From the NCBI GenBank assembly GCA_033398695.1, contig CM065803.1:42585501-42649500 (forward strand): DNA of 64,000 nt, read 5' to 3'. This DNA is from Orobanche coerulescens. Lineage: Eukaryota > Streptophyta > Magnoliopsida > Lamiales > Orobanchaceae. The position numbers and the translations under genes are program-made. Below the pieces are notes generated by a model, which saw nothing but the letters and a program-made list of their open reading frames with translations, was not told where the DNA came from and made no database searches. Positions 36,059-48,000 of this stretch are shown one piece after another; position 1 is the first letter of the stretch, and the number at the start of each line of letters is the position of its first letter.

Positions 36059-39000
36059 ATACTAGATTCTGGTGCCAGTTCTCATATTTGTACCGTGAAT
36101 CAGGATCTGGAACAAAGTAGGAAGCTTGGAGCTGGGAGCGGTCATAGTGTTGAGGCAACCGACATAGGATCACTTCTTTTGGGCTTAGAATCCGGTTTTG
36201 TTCTGACTTTAGAAGATGTACTTGTTTTGCCCAAGGGGTATAAAAATATTGTATCCATTCCAGTCATGGATCAGAAAGGCTTTCCATTTTTCATTGGTGA
36301 TGATTCCTACAAAATTTATTTTAGAAATAAACTAGTGGGCACTGCTACATTGTTAAATGGACTGTATCATCTAAACCTGAGTAACAAAGTCATTGTGAAT
36401 ACTATGACTAGGAATCGTGGTAGGGATGAAACTAATCAAGTTTTGAAATGGCATCTTAGACTTGGTCATATTGGTCAGACCAAGGTTTATAAAATAGAAA
36501 AGGGTGGACTTATGGGTTCACTGGGATCAGATCCCTTTCCTACTTGTGAATCTTGTCTTAACGGCAAAATGACTAAGTCCCCCTTCACAGGGACTTTTGA
36601 AAGAGACGTTGATAAACTAGGATTAATCCATACCAACGTATGTAGTGCTTTGGAAGCAGCACATGACGAATATCAGTATTTCATTACGTTTACAGATGAT
36701 CATACTAGGTATGGTTATGTATACTTAATGAAACATAAATCCGAGGCCTTTGAGAAATTCCAGGAATTTAAGGCCCTAGTCGAGAAACAAACTGGAAATC
36801 ATATCAAAGCACTTCAGTCGGACCGAGGTGGCGAGTATATGAGTATGGAGTTTGACGAGTTCCTTAAGGAACATGGAATAGTATCACAACTAACACCTCC
36901 AGGTACTCCTGAGTTAAATGGTGTGTCAGAAAGAAGGAACCGGACCTTGTTGAACATGGTCCGTTCCATGCTAGGCTATACTGACTTACCGATTTACCTA
37001 TGAGGGTATGAACTCCTGATTGTCGCTTATATCTTAAACATATGTCCTTCCAAATCCGTTCCTAAAACTCCACATAAGATGTGGGAGGGCAGTAAACCAA
37101 GTCTTAATCACATTAGGATTTGGGGATGTCCCACCTATGTCAAGAAGATTAAGGTGGAAAAGTTGGAAGCGAGGTCCGTGAAGGGACGTTTCATTGGATT
37201 CCCATCTGGGATGATGGATTATCTATTCTACATGCCCGAATATCGAAAGATCGTTGTTGCTTTGCAAGCACACTTCCTGGAAGATGAGTTCATTCAGGAA
37301 GGCGGAGCAGGTAGAAGTATTTATTTGGAAGAATACAATGAAACTCCTCAGGAGACACCTGTGCAAGAAATTGGAACCGAACATTCTGAAACATAAGTAC
37401 AACCACCTCGTAGGTCTAGTTTGGTGTCTCATTTACCTGAGAGGTATGGCCTTGTGCACTTGGAGAAGCTGGGTCTCCATGAGGTTCCAAGTGATAGCCA
37501 AGAGACCGACCCAACGACCTATGACCAAGTGATGGTGGATGTAGACTCCGCGAAATGGAGTGAAGCTATGGAAGCTGAGATAGACTCGATGCATGTCAAT
37601 CAGGTCTGGACTCTAGTAGACCGCTCCGAGGGCATAGTGCCTATTGGGAACAAGTGGATCTACAAGAGAAAGACTGATGGGGATTGCAAGGTTGACGCCT
37701 ATAAGGCCAGGCTTGTGGTAAAGGGTTATACCCAAAAGGAAGGGATCAATTACCACGATACCTTCTCGCCCGTATCCATGATCAAGTCTATTCGCATGAT
37801 GCTTGCTATAGCTGCCTACCACGATTATGAGATATGGCAAATGGACGTAAAGACGACTTTCCTTAATGGATTCCTAGAGGAGAAAATCTATATGGAGCAT
37901 CCTAAAGGCTTTGTGTCCGAGGTTGATATTCATAAAGTGTGCAAGCTTCAGCGTTCCATTTATGGACTGAAGCAAGCATCGCGTAGTTGGAACCTTCGTT
38001 TTGATGAGGCGGTCAAAGAGTTTGACTTCGTGCAAAATGAAGAGGAACCTTGTGTATACAAGAGGATTAGTTGGAGCAAGATCGCATTCTTAGTACTATA
38101 TGTAGGTGACATTATACTAATAGGAATGATGTGGGAATGCTCAGTTCTGTGAAAGCTTAACTTTCGAGTAATTTCTCCATGAAAGACTTTGGAGAAGCAA
38201 CCTATATTCTTAGTATTCGACTCTATCGGGATAGAGCGAAGAGAACGATAGGCCTTTCCCAAGCCCTCTATATAGATAAAATCTTAAAGCGATTTAAGAT
38301 GGATGATTCTAAAAGAGGGTTCCTTCCGATGCAACATGGAATAAAACTCTCCTCGAAGGTGTCTCATAAAAGTGAGGAACAACAAAAGGAAATGAGTAAT
38401 GTACCATATGCTTCGGCCGTGGGTAGCCTTATATATGCTATGTTGTGTACAAGACCTGACATTGCTAAGTGAGTGTGGTAAGTAGGTTTCAGGCAAACCC
38501 AGGTAGGGAACATTGGACTACCGTAAAGAACGTTCTCAAGTACTTAAGAAGGACTAGAGATATGGTTCTTATATATGGCGGTAGAGAACTGAATGTGATG
38601 GGATTCACTGATTCGGACTTCCAAGGACAGAAGGACGATTCGATGTCTACTTCTGGCTACATATTTACTCTTCATAGAGGAGCAGTATATTGGCATAGCG
38701 CCAAGCAAAGCGTGACTACTGATTCCACCTGTCAGGCTGAGTATCAAGCAGCCTCGGAGGCTTCTAAGGAAAGGTTCTCGATTAAGAAGTTTCTGGCAGA
38801 ACTTCAAGTGATACCATGTGCTGAACTGCCTGTTCCGATGTACTGCGACAACAACGGAGCTGTAGCGCAGGCCAAGGAGCCGAGGTTTCACAACAGCACC
38901 AAACACATTGAGAGGAAGTACCATCTCGTTAGAGAATTGGTTCGCAAGGGATACATTGTGCTGCATAGAGTAGACTCAGTCGACAATATCGCTGATCCAC

Positions 39001-39080
39001 TGACCAAGCCACTTCCTCACATTATCTTGGAGCGTCATCTTGAGAACATGGGTATTAGATACCATAATGTGTGGCATTGA
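36059..39080 (+). pseudogene. pol: Element C pol (PR-INT-RT-RH), copia type
   Basis: Protease LDSGASSHIC is at 36062. Integrase has the zinc motif WHLRLGH...CESCLNGK (36446-36570), a core with IHTNVCS (normally HTDVCG), LQSDRGGEY and ELNGVSERRNRT. RT (37421-38152) has the copia signatures IYGLKQASRSW and LVLYVGDIILIG, in which one aspartate of the YVDD box is Gly. RNase H (38469-39080) ends ADPLTKPLP...ERHLENMG. Breaks are an in-frame TGA at 37001-37003, a TAA at 37394-37396, a one-base loss near 38125 with a following TAA, and a frame change near 38470. Loss of catalytic residues in both INT and RT means it could not act even if the stops were suppressed. Confidence 0.92.
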
Positions 39081-39084
39081 GTGC

Positions 39085-39095
39085 AAGTGGGAGAT
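39085..39095 (+). other. Element C polypurine tract
   Basis: aagtgggagat lies directly before TGTTAGGAG of the 3' LTR, the usual copia plus-strand primer sequence. Confidence 0.85.
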
Positions 39096-41078
39096 TGTTA
39101 GGAGTATGCCCTCGAATGCCACTCAGGAGATGTATGAGTGAGGGCATTGTACTTGTTATTATGTAATTCATTATTATAAGGCAAAGGGATGTTTCTTTAT
39201 TTACTGGTAGTTACTGGCATTCTTAACTCGTAAATAGATATATAGAAACTAGTCCATGTATTTGAGAGAAAAATATTCCACTCCTTATCGGATAATGGGG
39301 TCGGCATTGGAAAGATTTATAGCTCAAATACTTAATCATTCGCAAGCCGATAAAACTTGACTGGGCGTTAAGTTTATGTAAAGACTTGTCTGACGTATTC
39401 TTTGACATAGAGAGTGCCTGTCGAACACTAATGGTTAGTGGGAGCACACATTATAAGTATGCTAATTGGATTAGTATACTCGAACTGACTCACCCTCGAT
39501 TCGTCACACGGATTTCACTCCAGGACATTTAATGACGGAATCGAAAGGTTGTGATAGGTATTCGTGAACCTTCGACTTGAGGATTTAGTAGGGATGTGCT
39601 TATGACGTTAAGATTTTCATTAGAGTAGTTCGACCCTGTAAACCAGAAGGCGGGGGTCAACCTCGACGTGCGTCTTGATGGGCAAGTATCAGGTCCTACT
39701 GAATACCAAGATAGAATTCTTTCTTCTGTTACTGAACGGGTTACATGTCCTATGTGGTTATTGGCAGATGAGATCATAAGTCTTTGGCCAAAGCATTGGA
39801 TCTAGTTGTATTGGATACATGAGAGCTCGATGATCTCAATTTACATTAATTCATGCATAGCGTCAAGTACAGATAGGGTTTGACTAACCGTAACCCTATA
39901 ACTTGATCGGGACATTTGAAAGAAGTATTTATACGTATACTGGTATTCACAATAGAATGGTTCTTGAATGTTTCCAATCATTCGTTCTCAGTTGGGGTAC
40001 AGTGTAGGCTGCCAGGCTGGCTTGGTGGTGCTACTACTCTTTGGTTCCTCCCATTTCTGACTGAGATGGACCTACCGAGTCGCACAATATGATTGACGAC
40101 GGAATGAATCGAGCTTATTCTCTCAGTATAAATATTAGATATTGGATATCTAATTTATTGGGACATTGGGTGTCTAAATTGATTTATTGGATAAATTAAT
40201 TTATGGACTAATGAAGTAAATAAATTACTGGGTGATTAATTTAATTCATAGATATAATAATTTCTTGGAGAAATTAATTATATTATTTTGTATTTGATGT
40301 GATTAATTAATTAGGTTAATTAAATGATATAAATACATCGGAATGGAATTGGATTTTATCTGTTTGGACTCACGGGAGTCCGACCGAACTCGTCCAATTC
40401 CTTCTAGATGGCCGCCCCATACCTAAACCCTCCCTTGGTTTTGGTCTTCACTTTGGTAGGTGGAAGACTCGTGACAACCAAGGGGACAAATATCAAGTGT
40501 GATATTTTGTTGGGGATTTGGTCTTGATTCCTTGATGATTAAAAGTGAAGACTTGATCACTCTCACTTACACCAAGTATTCACACGACACATTGAGAGAG
40601 AGAAAGAGATAAAAGTTCTTTTTCATAGTCATCATCTTCTTCACTTAACATCTTGAGTTTTTCTTGGAGAAAATTCAAGACATATTGAGGGATTGTGAGT
40701 TATACACTTGAAGTGTTATAATCACATTTTAGATTAGCTCCTATAACCTTGTTCTAGCCGTATCCTTGGAGGATAACGAGGTGTAGTCGTTTCGTTTGTT
40801 TCTTCAGCGCGTGGAGACGCGGTATTTTCGGCGTTGGATCATCCAAGAGCTTGGAGCGGATTGGAATCGTAGGGAGATCGCCTAAAGCTTGGGGAATATC
40901 TTTCTCGGAGATCACCATTTAATCAACAGACTATGAGGGTATGTTTCTCGTATCTTCTTGTGCTTCATTTTACATTCATATATACGTAGCTCGATCGATC
41001 TTCGTAGGGATTCAGATCGAATTAATTTTCGTTTTACCGCTTCCGTTGGGCCTTTGATTTAGGTACCAAATCCCAACA
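39096..41078 (+). repeat. Element C 3' LTR, complete
   Basis: 1,983 bp from TGTTAGGAG to cccaaca. It matches the direct left half at 31525-32473 and the reverse complement of 33110-34203, so it shows the original LTR order. Confidence 0.93.
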
Positions 41079-41824
41079 GTTAAGTATGACCATAGAGCTC
41101 CAGAAAGTTCATCCGCCCATCTTCCCTTAGCCTTTTCCAATCGTTTATTTAAGGTGTTGATGCTTGTGTTGTTGGAAGACTCTACTTGGGCATTGGCTTG
41201 TGGGTATGTTGGATCTCAGAAGCTCAATTTGATGTTCCAGAATTGTAAAAAGTTATGGAATTATGTGCTTATGAATTTTTAGCCGCTGTCTGTCACGATT
41301 TCTTTAGGTATACCGTACCGACATATCACATTCTTCCATATGAAGCCTTTCACTTCCCTGTCTCGGACCTTATGGAATGATTCTTCTTCAATCCATTTGC
41401 TGAAGTAGTCAATTACCGCCAGCATATACACCTTCTGTCCAGGTGCGGTAGGTAACTTTCCTGCTATATCCATTCCCCATTTCATGAATGTCTAGGGTGG
41501 CGTAATCGCGGTCATTGGCTTCAGATGAAGGTGAGACACCTGAGCAAAGCATTGACACTTTTCGCATTTTCTCACATAATATGTCGAGTCAGAACTCATG
41601 GTCGGACAATAGCACCCACTTGTCAGAGCTTTGTGAGCCAAGCTTCTTCCACCGTAGTGGTTTCCACATTTCCCCTCTGCTAGCTTAGCCAGGACGTATT
41701 CTGCTTATGCAGGGCTAATGCATCTCAAGTATGGATTGGGAAAAGAACATTTGTAAAGTATACCTTGAATGATGGAGAATCGGGCTGATTGAGCTTTGAT
41801 TCGGCGTGCTTCATTCCTATCACA
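41079..41824 (-). pseudogene. pol: Tat element integrase core and zinc-binding domain
   Basis: On the minus strand from 41824 it reads ARRIKAQSARFSIIQG and LYKCSFPNPYLRC, then the zinc-binding region (HYGGRSLAHKAL, YVRKCEKCQCFA), then the core at 41485-41279 (WGMDIAGKLPTAPGQK, IDYFSKWIEEESF, CRYGIPKEIVTDSG). It ends near the insertion of element C. Stops lie near 41489 and 41280. Wording of the core is typical of the Tat lineage and differs from the chromoviruses of the window. The element's RT would lie to the right and is displaced by LTR E beyond the window. Confidence 0.88.
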
Positions 41825-42959
41825 TGTAATATCCGCATTTTTCCTTTCTCCTGTATTTTTCATTTTGGTGTATTTTTTTTCGTTTTTAGTTACTCGCTCG
41901 TAACCGTATGGATATTTCGAGAATATTTAATACTGTACTTTTTATCATCCGAGCTTATTCGGACTTCTTTTACCCAATTCTGCGTTTATTGTCATTTCCG
42001 TCTCTATTTGGTTCGATTCGTTATCGTTGTTCGGAATCGCCGCTTCAGGGTTGCCACAAATCTATCATATGTTATTATGCATGTTATGAGCTCTTGGTTG
42101 GTGTTTCGATCGTGTATCTTGTATTTCGGAGGTTTTGGGCCGTCTTATAATTTCCCAAAGTTATGGGGTAAATATGTTTGTCGTTGTTTTCCGAACCTTC
42201 GGGTAGTCAGGAACATGTTTTCTTTTGGTGTTTAACGTCATCTCAAACTCTTCGTAAGCATGCTTTTGTTTCGTGTTTGTATCGTCTCGTGACTTCGTCA
42301 CACCCTTACTCGTCAAACTGCTCGTATGATGCTGGGGAACCTTACGTACGCTATGTGAAGAGCATTACGTACGTTAAGGCTTCTGGAGTATTACGTACGT
42401 AATGGCTCTTATCATAACGTATGTAATAGTCTATGTGTGTTTGGGCAGATTCTTGTGCCAATCTATTATGTATGTAAGCTTGGAAGGCTTACGTACGTTA
42501 AGCTACTAACGTACGTTAGCTGTGCAGGGGTTACGTACGTTATCGGGGCCTGGGTTTAAATACCTAGTAGTTGACCTGTTTCGTCATTTTTCTTTCCTTC
42601 TTCTCCTCCTCCGCATTTTGGGCGATTCATAGGCTATTTTGGGCGATTTCGACTGGGCAATCATCTAGCTATCATCCTTCTTAAGTTCTCGGTGTATATT
42701 AACAACACCAACACTTGTTCTTCGTCTCCGATCCTAGGTAAAACTCTTAGAACTCTATATTTGGGTAAATTGGGGGTTTTCAAGTATTTGTCCGATTTGC
42801 TCCGTGTTGTTGATTAATTCATGTTGTATATGATTAATCCTTGTGTATCCCTTGTTTTCCCTACGAGTTCATGGTAACTTTCGTGGTATTTGTGAAATCG
42901 AGAGGGTTCGGTTGTGACCCACCCTCGTTGTTTTTGTACGAATTTACATGAATCGTAGG
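41825..42959 (+). mobile_element. LTR E (chromovirus-type), left part
   Basis: It starts TGTAATATCC and resembles the F LTR (catccgagcttattcgg, cgtatggatatttcgag, gggccgtcttataatttc). U3 palindromes at 42340-42545 precede TTTAAATA at 42555-42562 and a leader with a donor-like ctaggtaaa. It is interrupted at 42960 by element H, and its continuation is 60267-60420. It is inserted in the Tat pol. Frames within are not genes. Confidence 0.8.
42340..42562 (+). promoter_or_regulatory. U3 palindrome cluster TTACGTACGTAA plus TATA-like box
   Basis: About eight copies of the perfect palindrome (T)TACGTACGTAA or close variants such as ttacgtacgttaa lie here, followed by TTTAAATA. Two overlapping ACGT cores occur per palindrome. 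ACGT is the core recognised by plant bZIP factors, so a dimer-binding site is plausible but unproven. Confidence 0.6.
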
Positions 42960-44443
42960 TGTTAGGATTGTATACTGCAAAACATACTTTATGCGTGTAT
43001 TACCTAATTTCCCTGTTACTACCTATGAGAATATTAGTCACATGTTTTGCATATTTATTCACGTTATGGTTATGCAAATTAAATGTCTAATTATTTTATA
43101 TTGTAGATAATGTGGTGTGTTGGGGTCACACAAAAGATCACATTATCTGTGCCTTATAAAATAATATAATAGTTCACAACCTATATAATTATTAGACAAA
43201 TTATATAAAGGGTTGTAGTGTATGCTTGAGAATAGTTGGTCTTGACTATTAGCATACATTAGCGTATTTGCATATGTTGAACTGGATCGAGGTGAGATAG
43301 TGTCTTATGTACTGACTGTAAGAAGAACGAAAATATCGGATAACTATTATTTCTTAATTCTAATTATATAATATTTAATTATGTATTTATAATAATTATT
43401 GCTTTGATTTACCATAGGTGAGAGTCAAAATGATCGACTCAATAAGCCTCGTATCTTGGGCAATAATATTGTTTATACGACAGTTATTATTATTACTAGA
43501 AATCGTGTCCCGACTCGTGCGGGTTGATGATGTCCCCTTGAGGAGCTCGATAATGATTATTATATTAAACCCTGCAGGTGGATTTAATTCCGATATAATA
43601 ATAAGGTTCGAGTGGTACTACTCTTGGATAAGATATTAATTAATTAAAGTTGTCAGTAGCTTATAATTAATTAATGGGCATTCGATATCTTAAACACGGG
43701 AAATAATATATTTAATGAGGAGCCTAATTTCGTAATTTGGGATTTTGGTAGGAAGTGCAATATCAACCTTTTAGTGGACTAAGTTGATATTAATAGATTC
43801 ATTATATTAGGAAGAGTCCTAATAAGGTAAGATGAATTTATTGGGAGTCCTTCCATAATCCTCCTTAAGATCCCTAGTAGTAGTCCAAGAGCCTATATAT
43901 AGGACATAAGGGTGTTGGCCGATTTTACATGCTTTTGTGAGGTTGTGTGATCAAATTTTTCCTCTTGTGTTTAATTGTAGATCTAGACTTGTGTCTTTAA
44001 TTCTACAATTTAGATAACACAATTAATTTGCTAAGAGTGTTTATAAAATACTAGAAAGCAAAGAAAAATAAAGTGATCACATACAAGGTGAATTCGGCCG
44101 ATCCCAAGGTTGTCCAAGAAAGATCCGGTAGCTCGTTGCCCACACAACGTCCGGGTTAAGGCGGATCATACTCTAAAAGGTCTAAAGGTAGATATATAAG
44201 GTGATCAAGACGGAAGCAATCAATACTCTTCAAAAGGTAATATCCTATGATCTTTGGATCTAGATTAGGATATTTTAGTTATCAACATATTTAATTAATA
44301 AATAATAAATAATATTTAAATTTCTTATTAGTCGTAGTAATTAATTAATTAGCATGCCTAAATAGATCGTATGCTCGTAGATGCGTAAAACGTGATTATC
44401 ATCTTTACCAAACTTCTCTTCCGTTGCGTTTTACTTTCCAACA
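42960..44443 (+). repeat. Element H 5' LTR
   Basis: It starts TGTTAGGATTG and ends tttccaaca. It has the same length as the 3' LTR with scattered substitutions. It is followed by gtagg, the same five bases as those before it, which alone would look like a solo LTR. Confidence 0.95.
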
Positions 44444-45171
44444 GTAGGTGGATTTTCGGGTGTCTTTCATTTTCATACTCGTGTAGAAATGGTTGTGATT
44501 GTATTATTTGAATCATTAGGTTCGGGATTGTCAGTTCCTAGCGATCGTGGTTGATTTTCTGTTCCGTCCGTTTCGTCGTTAATTACTCAAGGCAAGTTGT
44601 AATATCTGGGGATAATTTTTTTGAGTTGCTGTTATGTTGTACGAATTCATTCGGAATTGTATAAGTGTTGTTGTACTTGACAGGTACAATGTATATTGTG
44701 TTGAAATATTTCAGAATCGAAATATTTATATTTGTCGTCAGTATTGTAGTCACCATTTGTTTTGCTGGGTGAGTTTAGATTTTTGGCCAAGTATAATATC
44801 CATAGCGTACGCTATATGTATAGCAGTACGTACGCTACGGGCGGATTGTTACGTACGTTAAACTTTATTGGTTACGTACGTAACACAGGGCATCCATCCG
44901 GATCAGATCTTTCGGCGTGTGGGGCGGACGAGGCAGGATTCGCGGGGTTCGATTGGGACAGACAGGTCAACTCACATTACGTACGCTATACGTTGAGGTT
45001 AACATACGTAATGCTGAGGTTGGATACGTACGTATTTTTGTTAACGTACTTAACGAGTGTCCCGTTTTGAGGTAGTAGCCTCTGGAGGAGTATTACGTAC
45101 GTAACACCCTTGTGATAGCGTACATAATGGCTCTTACATAAGTTATGCTTTGTGTATAGCGTACATAATGT
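44444..45171 (+). repeat. Duplicated patch of LTR E and LTR I sequence inside element H
   Basis: 44444-45171 matches 60267-61002, the right flank of element H. It comprises the last 154 bp of the E fragment and the first 574 bp of LTR I (TGTAATATC start at 44598). It lies where the primer site and first leader of H should be. It contains a second copy of the ACGTACGT palindrome cluster (about 44803-45165). Confidence 0.9.
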
Positions 45172-46422
45172 AAATGGTGTATTTATTTATTTTTATTAAT
45201 TATGCAATTGTTGGTTTGTCCCGTTTTTTAAGGCATGTAATGGTTTTTCCCTTGAGAAAATCCGCGGGTAGTTCTAGGTGTTTTTATTTTTCATGTAATC
45301 TTGATGTAATTTCGATGTATTTTATTTTGTATAAAATTGTAATCGAATTCAGAAAATACGGGATCACGAAGAAATAGAGCGTAACCGGATCGCTGGGATC
45401 AGCTGGCATGCGCCGACAAGCAAGCGGCGGGCCGCTGAAGACACGGCCGCTTTCCGGAAAGCGCCGAGTAGCCGCTTGCCGCGGGCAGCTGGGTCCGGCC
45501 GGGCCATTGGTTCGGGCCGGTTCGTCCAGTTTTTGGTCCGGTACGTTTCGCCGTCGTTCGTTGCGTCCGCTGGAGAGTCGGGATTTAAAATTAAATTTTT
45601 TTATGTAATCAATTTGCATAAAAGTGAAATTTTAATTTTGGAAATCTACGGATCGGCCGGGGAGGAGCGACGAGATGCTTGATTCAGTGGGAGAGATCAA
45701 GTCGAAGTTTTTTCTCGGGTTCAACTCAAGGAAGAAGACCATGATAATTGGATAATTTAATTATCCATGCCTTATTTTTGGTTTCTACTATTTTGATGTA
45801 TGGCATGTATGGATGTATGCGTGATATGTTTCCTTGCATGTTAGGACGGGAAAATTAAAAACCTTAAGGCTAAAATAACTAAGTGATTAAATTGATTTAA
45901 TTAATTTAATATAAAATCAAATTGGCTTCTATAATTAATTTAAGTTGTGAAGTAATTAGCATGCGCGTTGACATTAGGGTCTTCTTCTATATCGGATGTG
46001 CTAATTATAGGTTCACTAGTTTTAAATTTCAAAATGATAACATAAGGTAAATATTACTTTTTATGATAGGACCTCTCCATCTGTAGGACTATTATTTAAA
46101 AGATAATATTTTAAGGATGTTAAATTATGGTGTTCACTTAGGTGTATTAATTAATAAGCTCCCCATCGGAGTCTATGTTAATTAATACATGGCCAAGAGG
46201 AACCAACTATTAATTTTACTTGTCATAACGTAAGTTGACTAGATAGTAAAATTAAAGACGTAAAACTCTACTTGAGAAATGTGTGTGTAAACGTCCACAC
46301 GATCGTGACTTGCATGTGCGGATTTTTCGAGGTGTTGGTTGCTAGTATATATATTGTGTTTTGAGGTTTTTCGATATATTTTGCTATGCATTATGTGATG
46401 GATGTTTTAATTTTTATCTCAG
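45172..46422 (+). other. Element H leader (truncated at its 5' end)
   Basis: AT-rich untranslated leader ending ttttatctcag directly before the gag ATG. A GC-rich island (about 45380-45560) sits in the middle, similar in placement to the island in the leader of element C. The primer-binding site is not found. Short frames across the GC island are not supported. Confidence 0.6.
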
Positions 46423-47211
46423 ATGTCTTTCAATCCACTAGCTGTTATTCTCAAAGAAAATAAACTTGATGGCACTAACTTTGCCGATTGGAAAAGAAAT
46501 CTTGACATTGTCCTGACTGCTGAGGGGCATAAATTTGTCTTAATCGAAGAGAGCCCTCTAGAACCAGAACCGGATGCCACTCCCGAAGAGTTGGCTGAAT
46601 TCCGAAAATGGAAAAAGTCTAATGAGATGGCTCGCTGTTATATTTTGGCTTCACTGACAAATGTATCGCAGCATCAGCATCAGACAATGGGCTCGGCCGC
46701 GGAAATGATGAAAAGTCTCACCGAGATGTTTGGTCATCAGAACCGGGCGGCTAGACAAAATGCAATGAGGGTGTTGATGACAACCCAAATGTCTGAAGGG
46801 ACCCCAGTAAGGGATCATGTTCTGAAAATTATGTCTCATTTGAACGAGCTGAGCATACTGGGGGCTATTATCGATGCAGAAACGCAGGTCGATATTATCT
46901 TAGGCAGCTTACCAAGAAGCTTTGAGCAGTTCCGCCTTAACTACAATATGAACTATAGGACATAGTTTGGCGGAACTTCTGACAGAGCTTCAATCTGCTG
47001 AAGGTCTCTTCAAACAAGGTTATCATTAGATTCTTGCGGCAACCGGTGCTACTTCTTCCAAACCCAAATGGGGAAAGAAGAAAAAGCAGGTTGGCCAGAA
47101 GCAAGCGGCAACCCTCAAGGTGAAAATCAAAGCTCCTCACCCCGAGCCGAACAAAAAGCCAAAGGGAAAGTGCTACAAGTGCGGTCAAAAAGGACATTTT
47201 AAAGTGGATTG
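46423..47211 (+). pseudogene. gag: Element H gag, up to the insertion of F
   Basis: It starts MSFNPLAVILKENKLDG and continues with FADWKRNLDIVLTAEG, a copia gag core (EMMKSLTEMFGHQNRAARQNA). A frameshift lies near 46958, and after the shift LAELLTELQSAEGLFKQG is read with a TAG at about 47027. A Lys-rich linker follows, then the zinc knuckle CYKCGQKGHFKVDC, which is cut at 47211 by element F. The remaining residues (CPTLKKG) resume at 55556. It resembles the gag of element C in layout. Confidence 0.88.
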
Positions 47212-47784
47212 TGTAATATCCGCAATTTTCGATTTTTGGTAAATTTCTTTTTTCGGCCGGAGTCCGTTTTGACGGCTCGCTCATGACCGTTTCGTCATTC
47301 TGAGAATGATTAATTCTACACTTTTTGTCATCCGAGTTCGTTTGGGTGTTGTTTTGTTGAGTTCTGTGCTTTTTAGCGACTTTTTCGCACTTGAGTTCGA
47401 TTCTTGCGAATCTCGTCCGAAACTGCTGTTTCGAATTTCCCGCAAGTTCGTTTAACTTTGTTAGACGTGTTGTGAACTTCGGTTTGGTTATTCGATCACG
47501 TATCGTGATTTCCGGGTGTTTTGGGCCATTTTGTAATTTCTTGAAAGTTACGGGTATCCATATCTGTATTTGTCATCTTGACCCTTTTCTTAGTCGCGTA
47601 TGATTAATTATTGCATTACGTTTCATCTCGAGTCGTTGATGTCGTCCGCGAACTTTTCGTCGTGTTCGTTCCGTGCGTTTTGGAAATCGAGGCATCGGTC
47701 GTGGCCGAAAGCACCGCCGGACCGGTGCGGCCTTGTCGGCATCGCCGAAAGGTGCCCGGCAGTAATATGTCGAACAAAGCATCG

Positions 47785-48000
47785 CGTGTTCCGCGGCACA
47801 CCCATCCGGTGCCGCGGCACAAGCAGCGATGCCGCGGCAGACACCTATCCGGTGCCGCGGCACACTCGTGTGTCTTCTGCGACCTTAACTTGCATGCGGG
47901 TGCCGCGGCACACGCAGGCTGTGCCGCGGCACAATGCCGAAACCTGGGAGTATTTTTTTGGCATGTGCCGCGGCACACTTCGGCTGTGCCGCGGCACACA
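47785..48000 (+). promoter_or_regulatory. U3 palindrome cluster GTGCCGCGGCAC
   Basis: About eight copies of the perfect 12-bp palindrome GTGCCGCGGCAC (some tgccgcggca) in 215 bp. The partner cluster at 53930-54115 has fewer intact copies and many substitutions and indels, whereas sequence on both sides is nearly identical. Confidence 0.65.

Larger units (their letters stand above)
31525..41078 (+). mobile_element. Element C: Ty1/copia element with rearranged 5' end
   Basis: It begins TGTTAGGAG at 31525 and ends cccaaca at 41078. Flanking 5-mers are gttca (31520-31524) and gttaa (41079-41083), 4/5 identical, and the Tat integrase frame continues across the site. The internal region has a gag-pol in copia order (gag-PR-INT-RT-RH), broken by point nonsense codons and two frameshifts. 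The 5' LTR is split: the left half is direct, and the right half, primer site and part of the leader are inverted. LTR length near 2 kb and the gag type suggest an Angela-like lineage, with low confidence. Confidence 0.93.

Noticed and set aside
42960..44443. Solo copia LTR with perfect GTAGG duplication
   Set aside because: A same-length LTR at 58783-60266 with matching copia interior between them shows it is the 5' LTR of element H. The right-hand GTAGG belongs to a duplicated flank.
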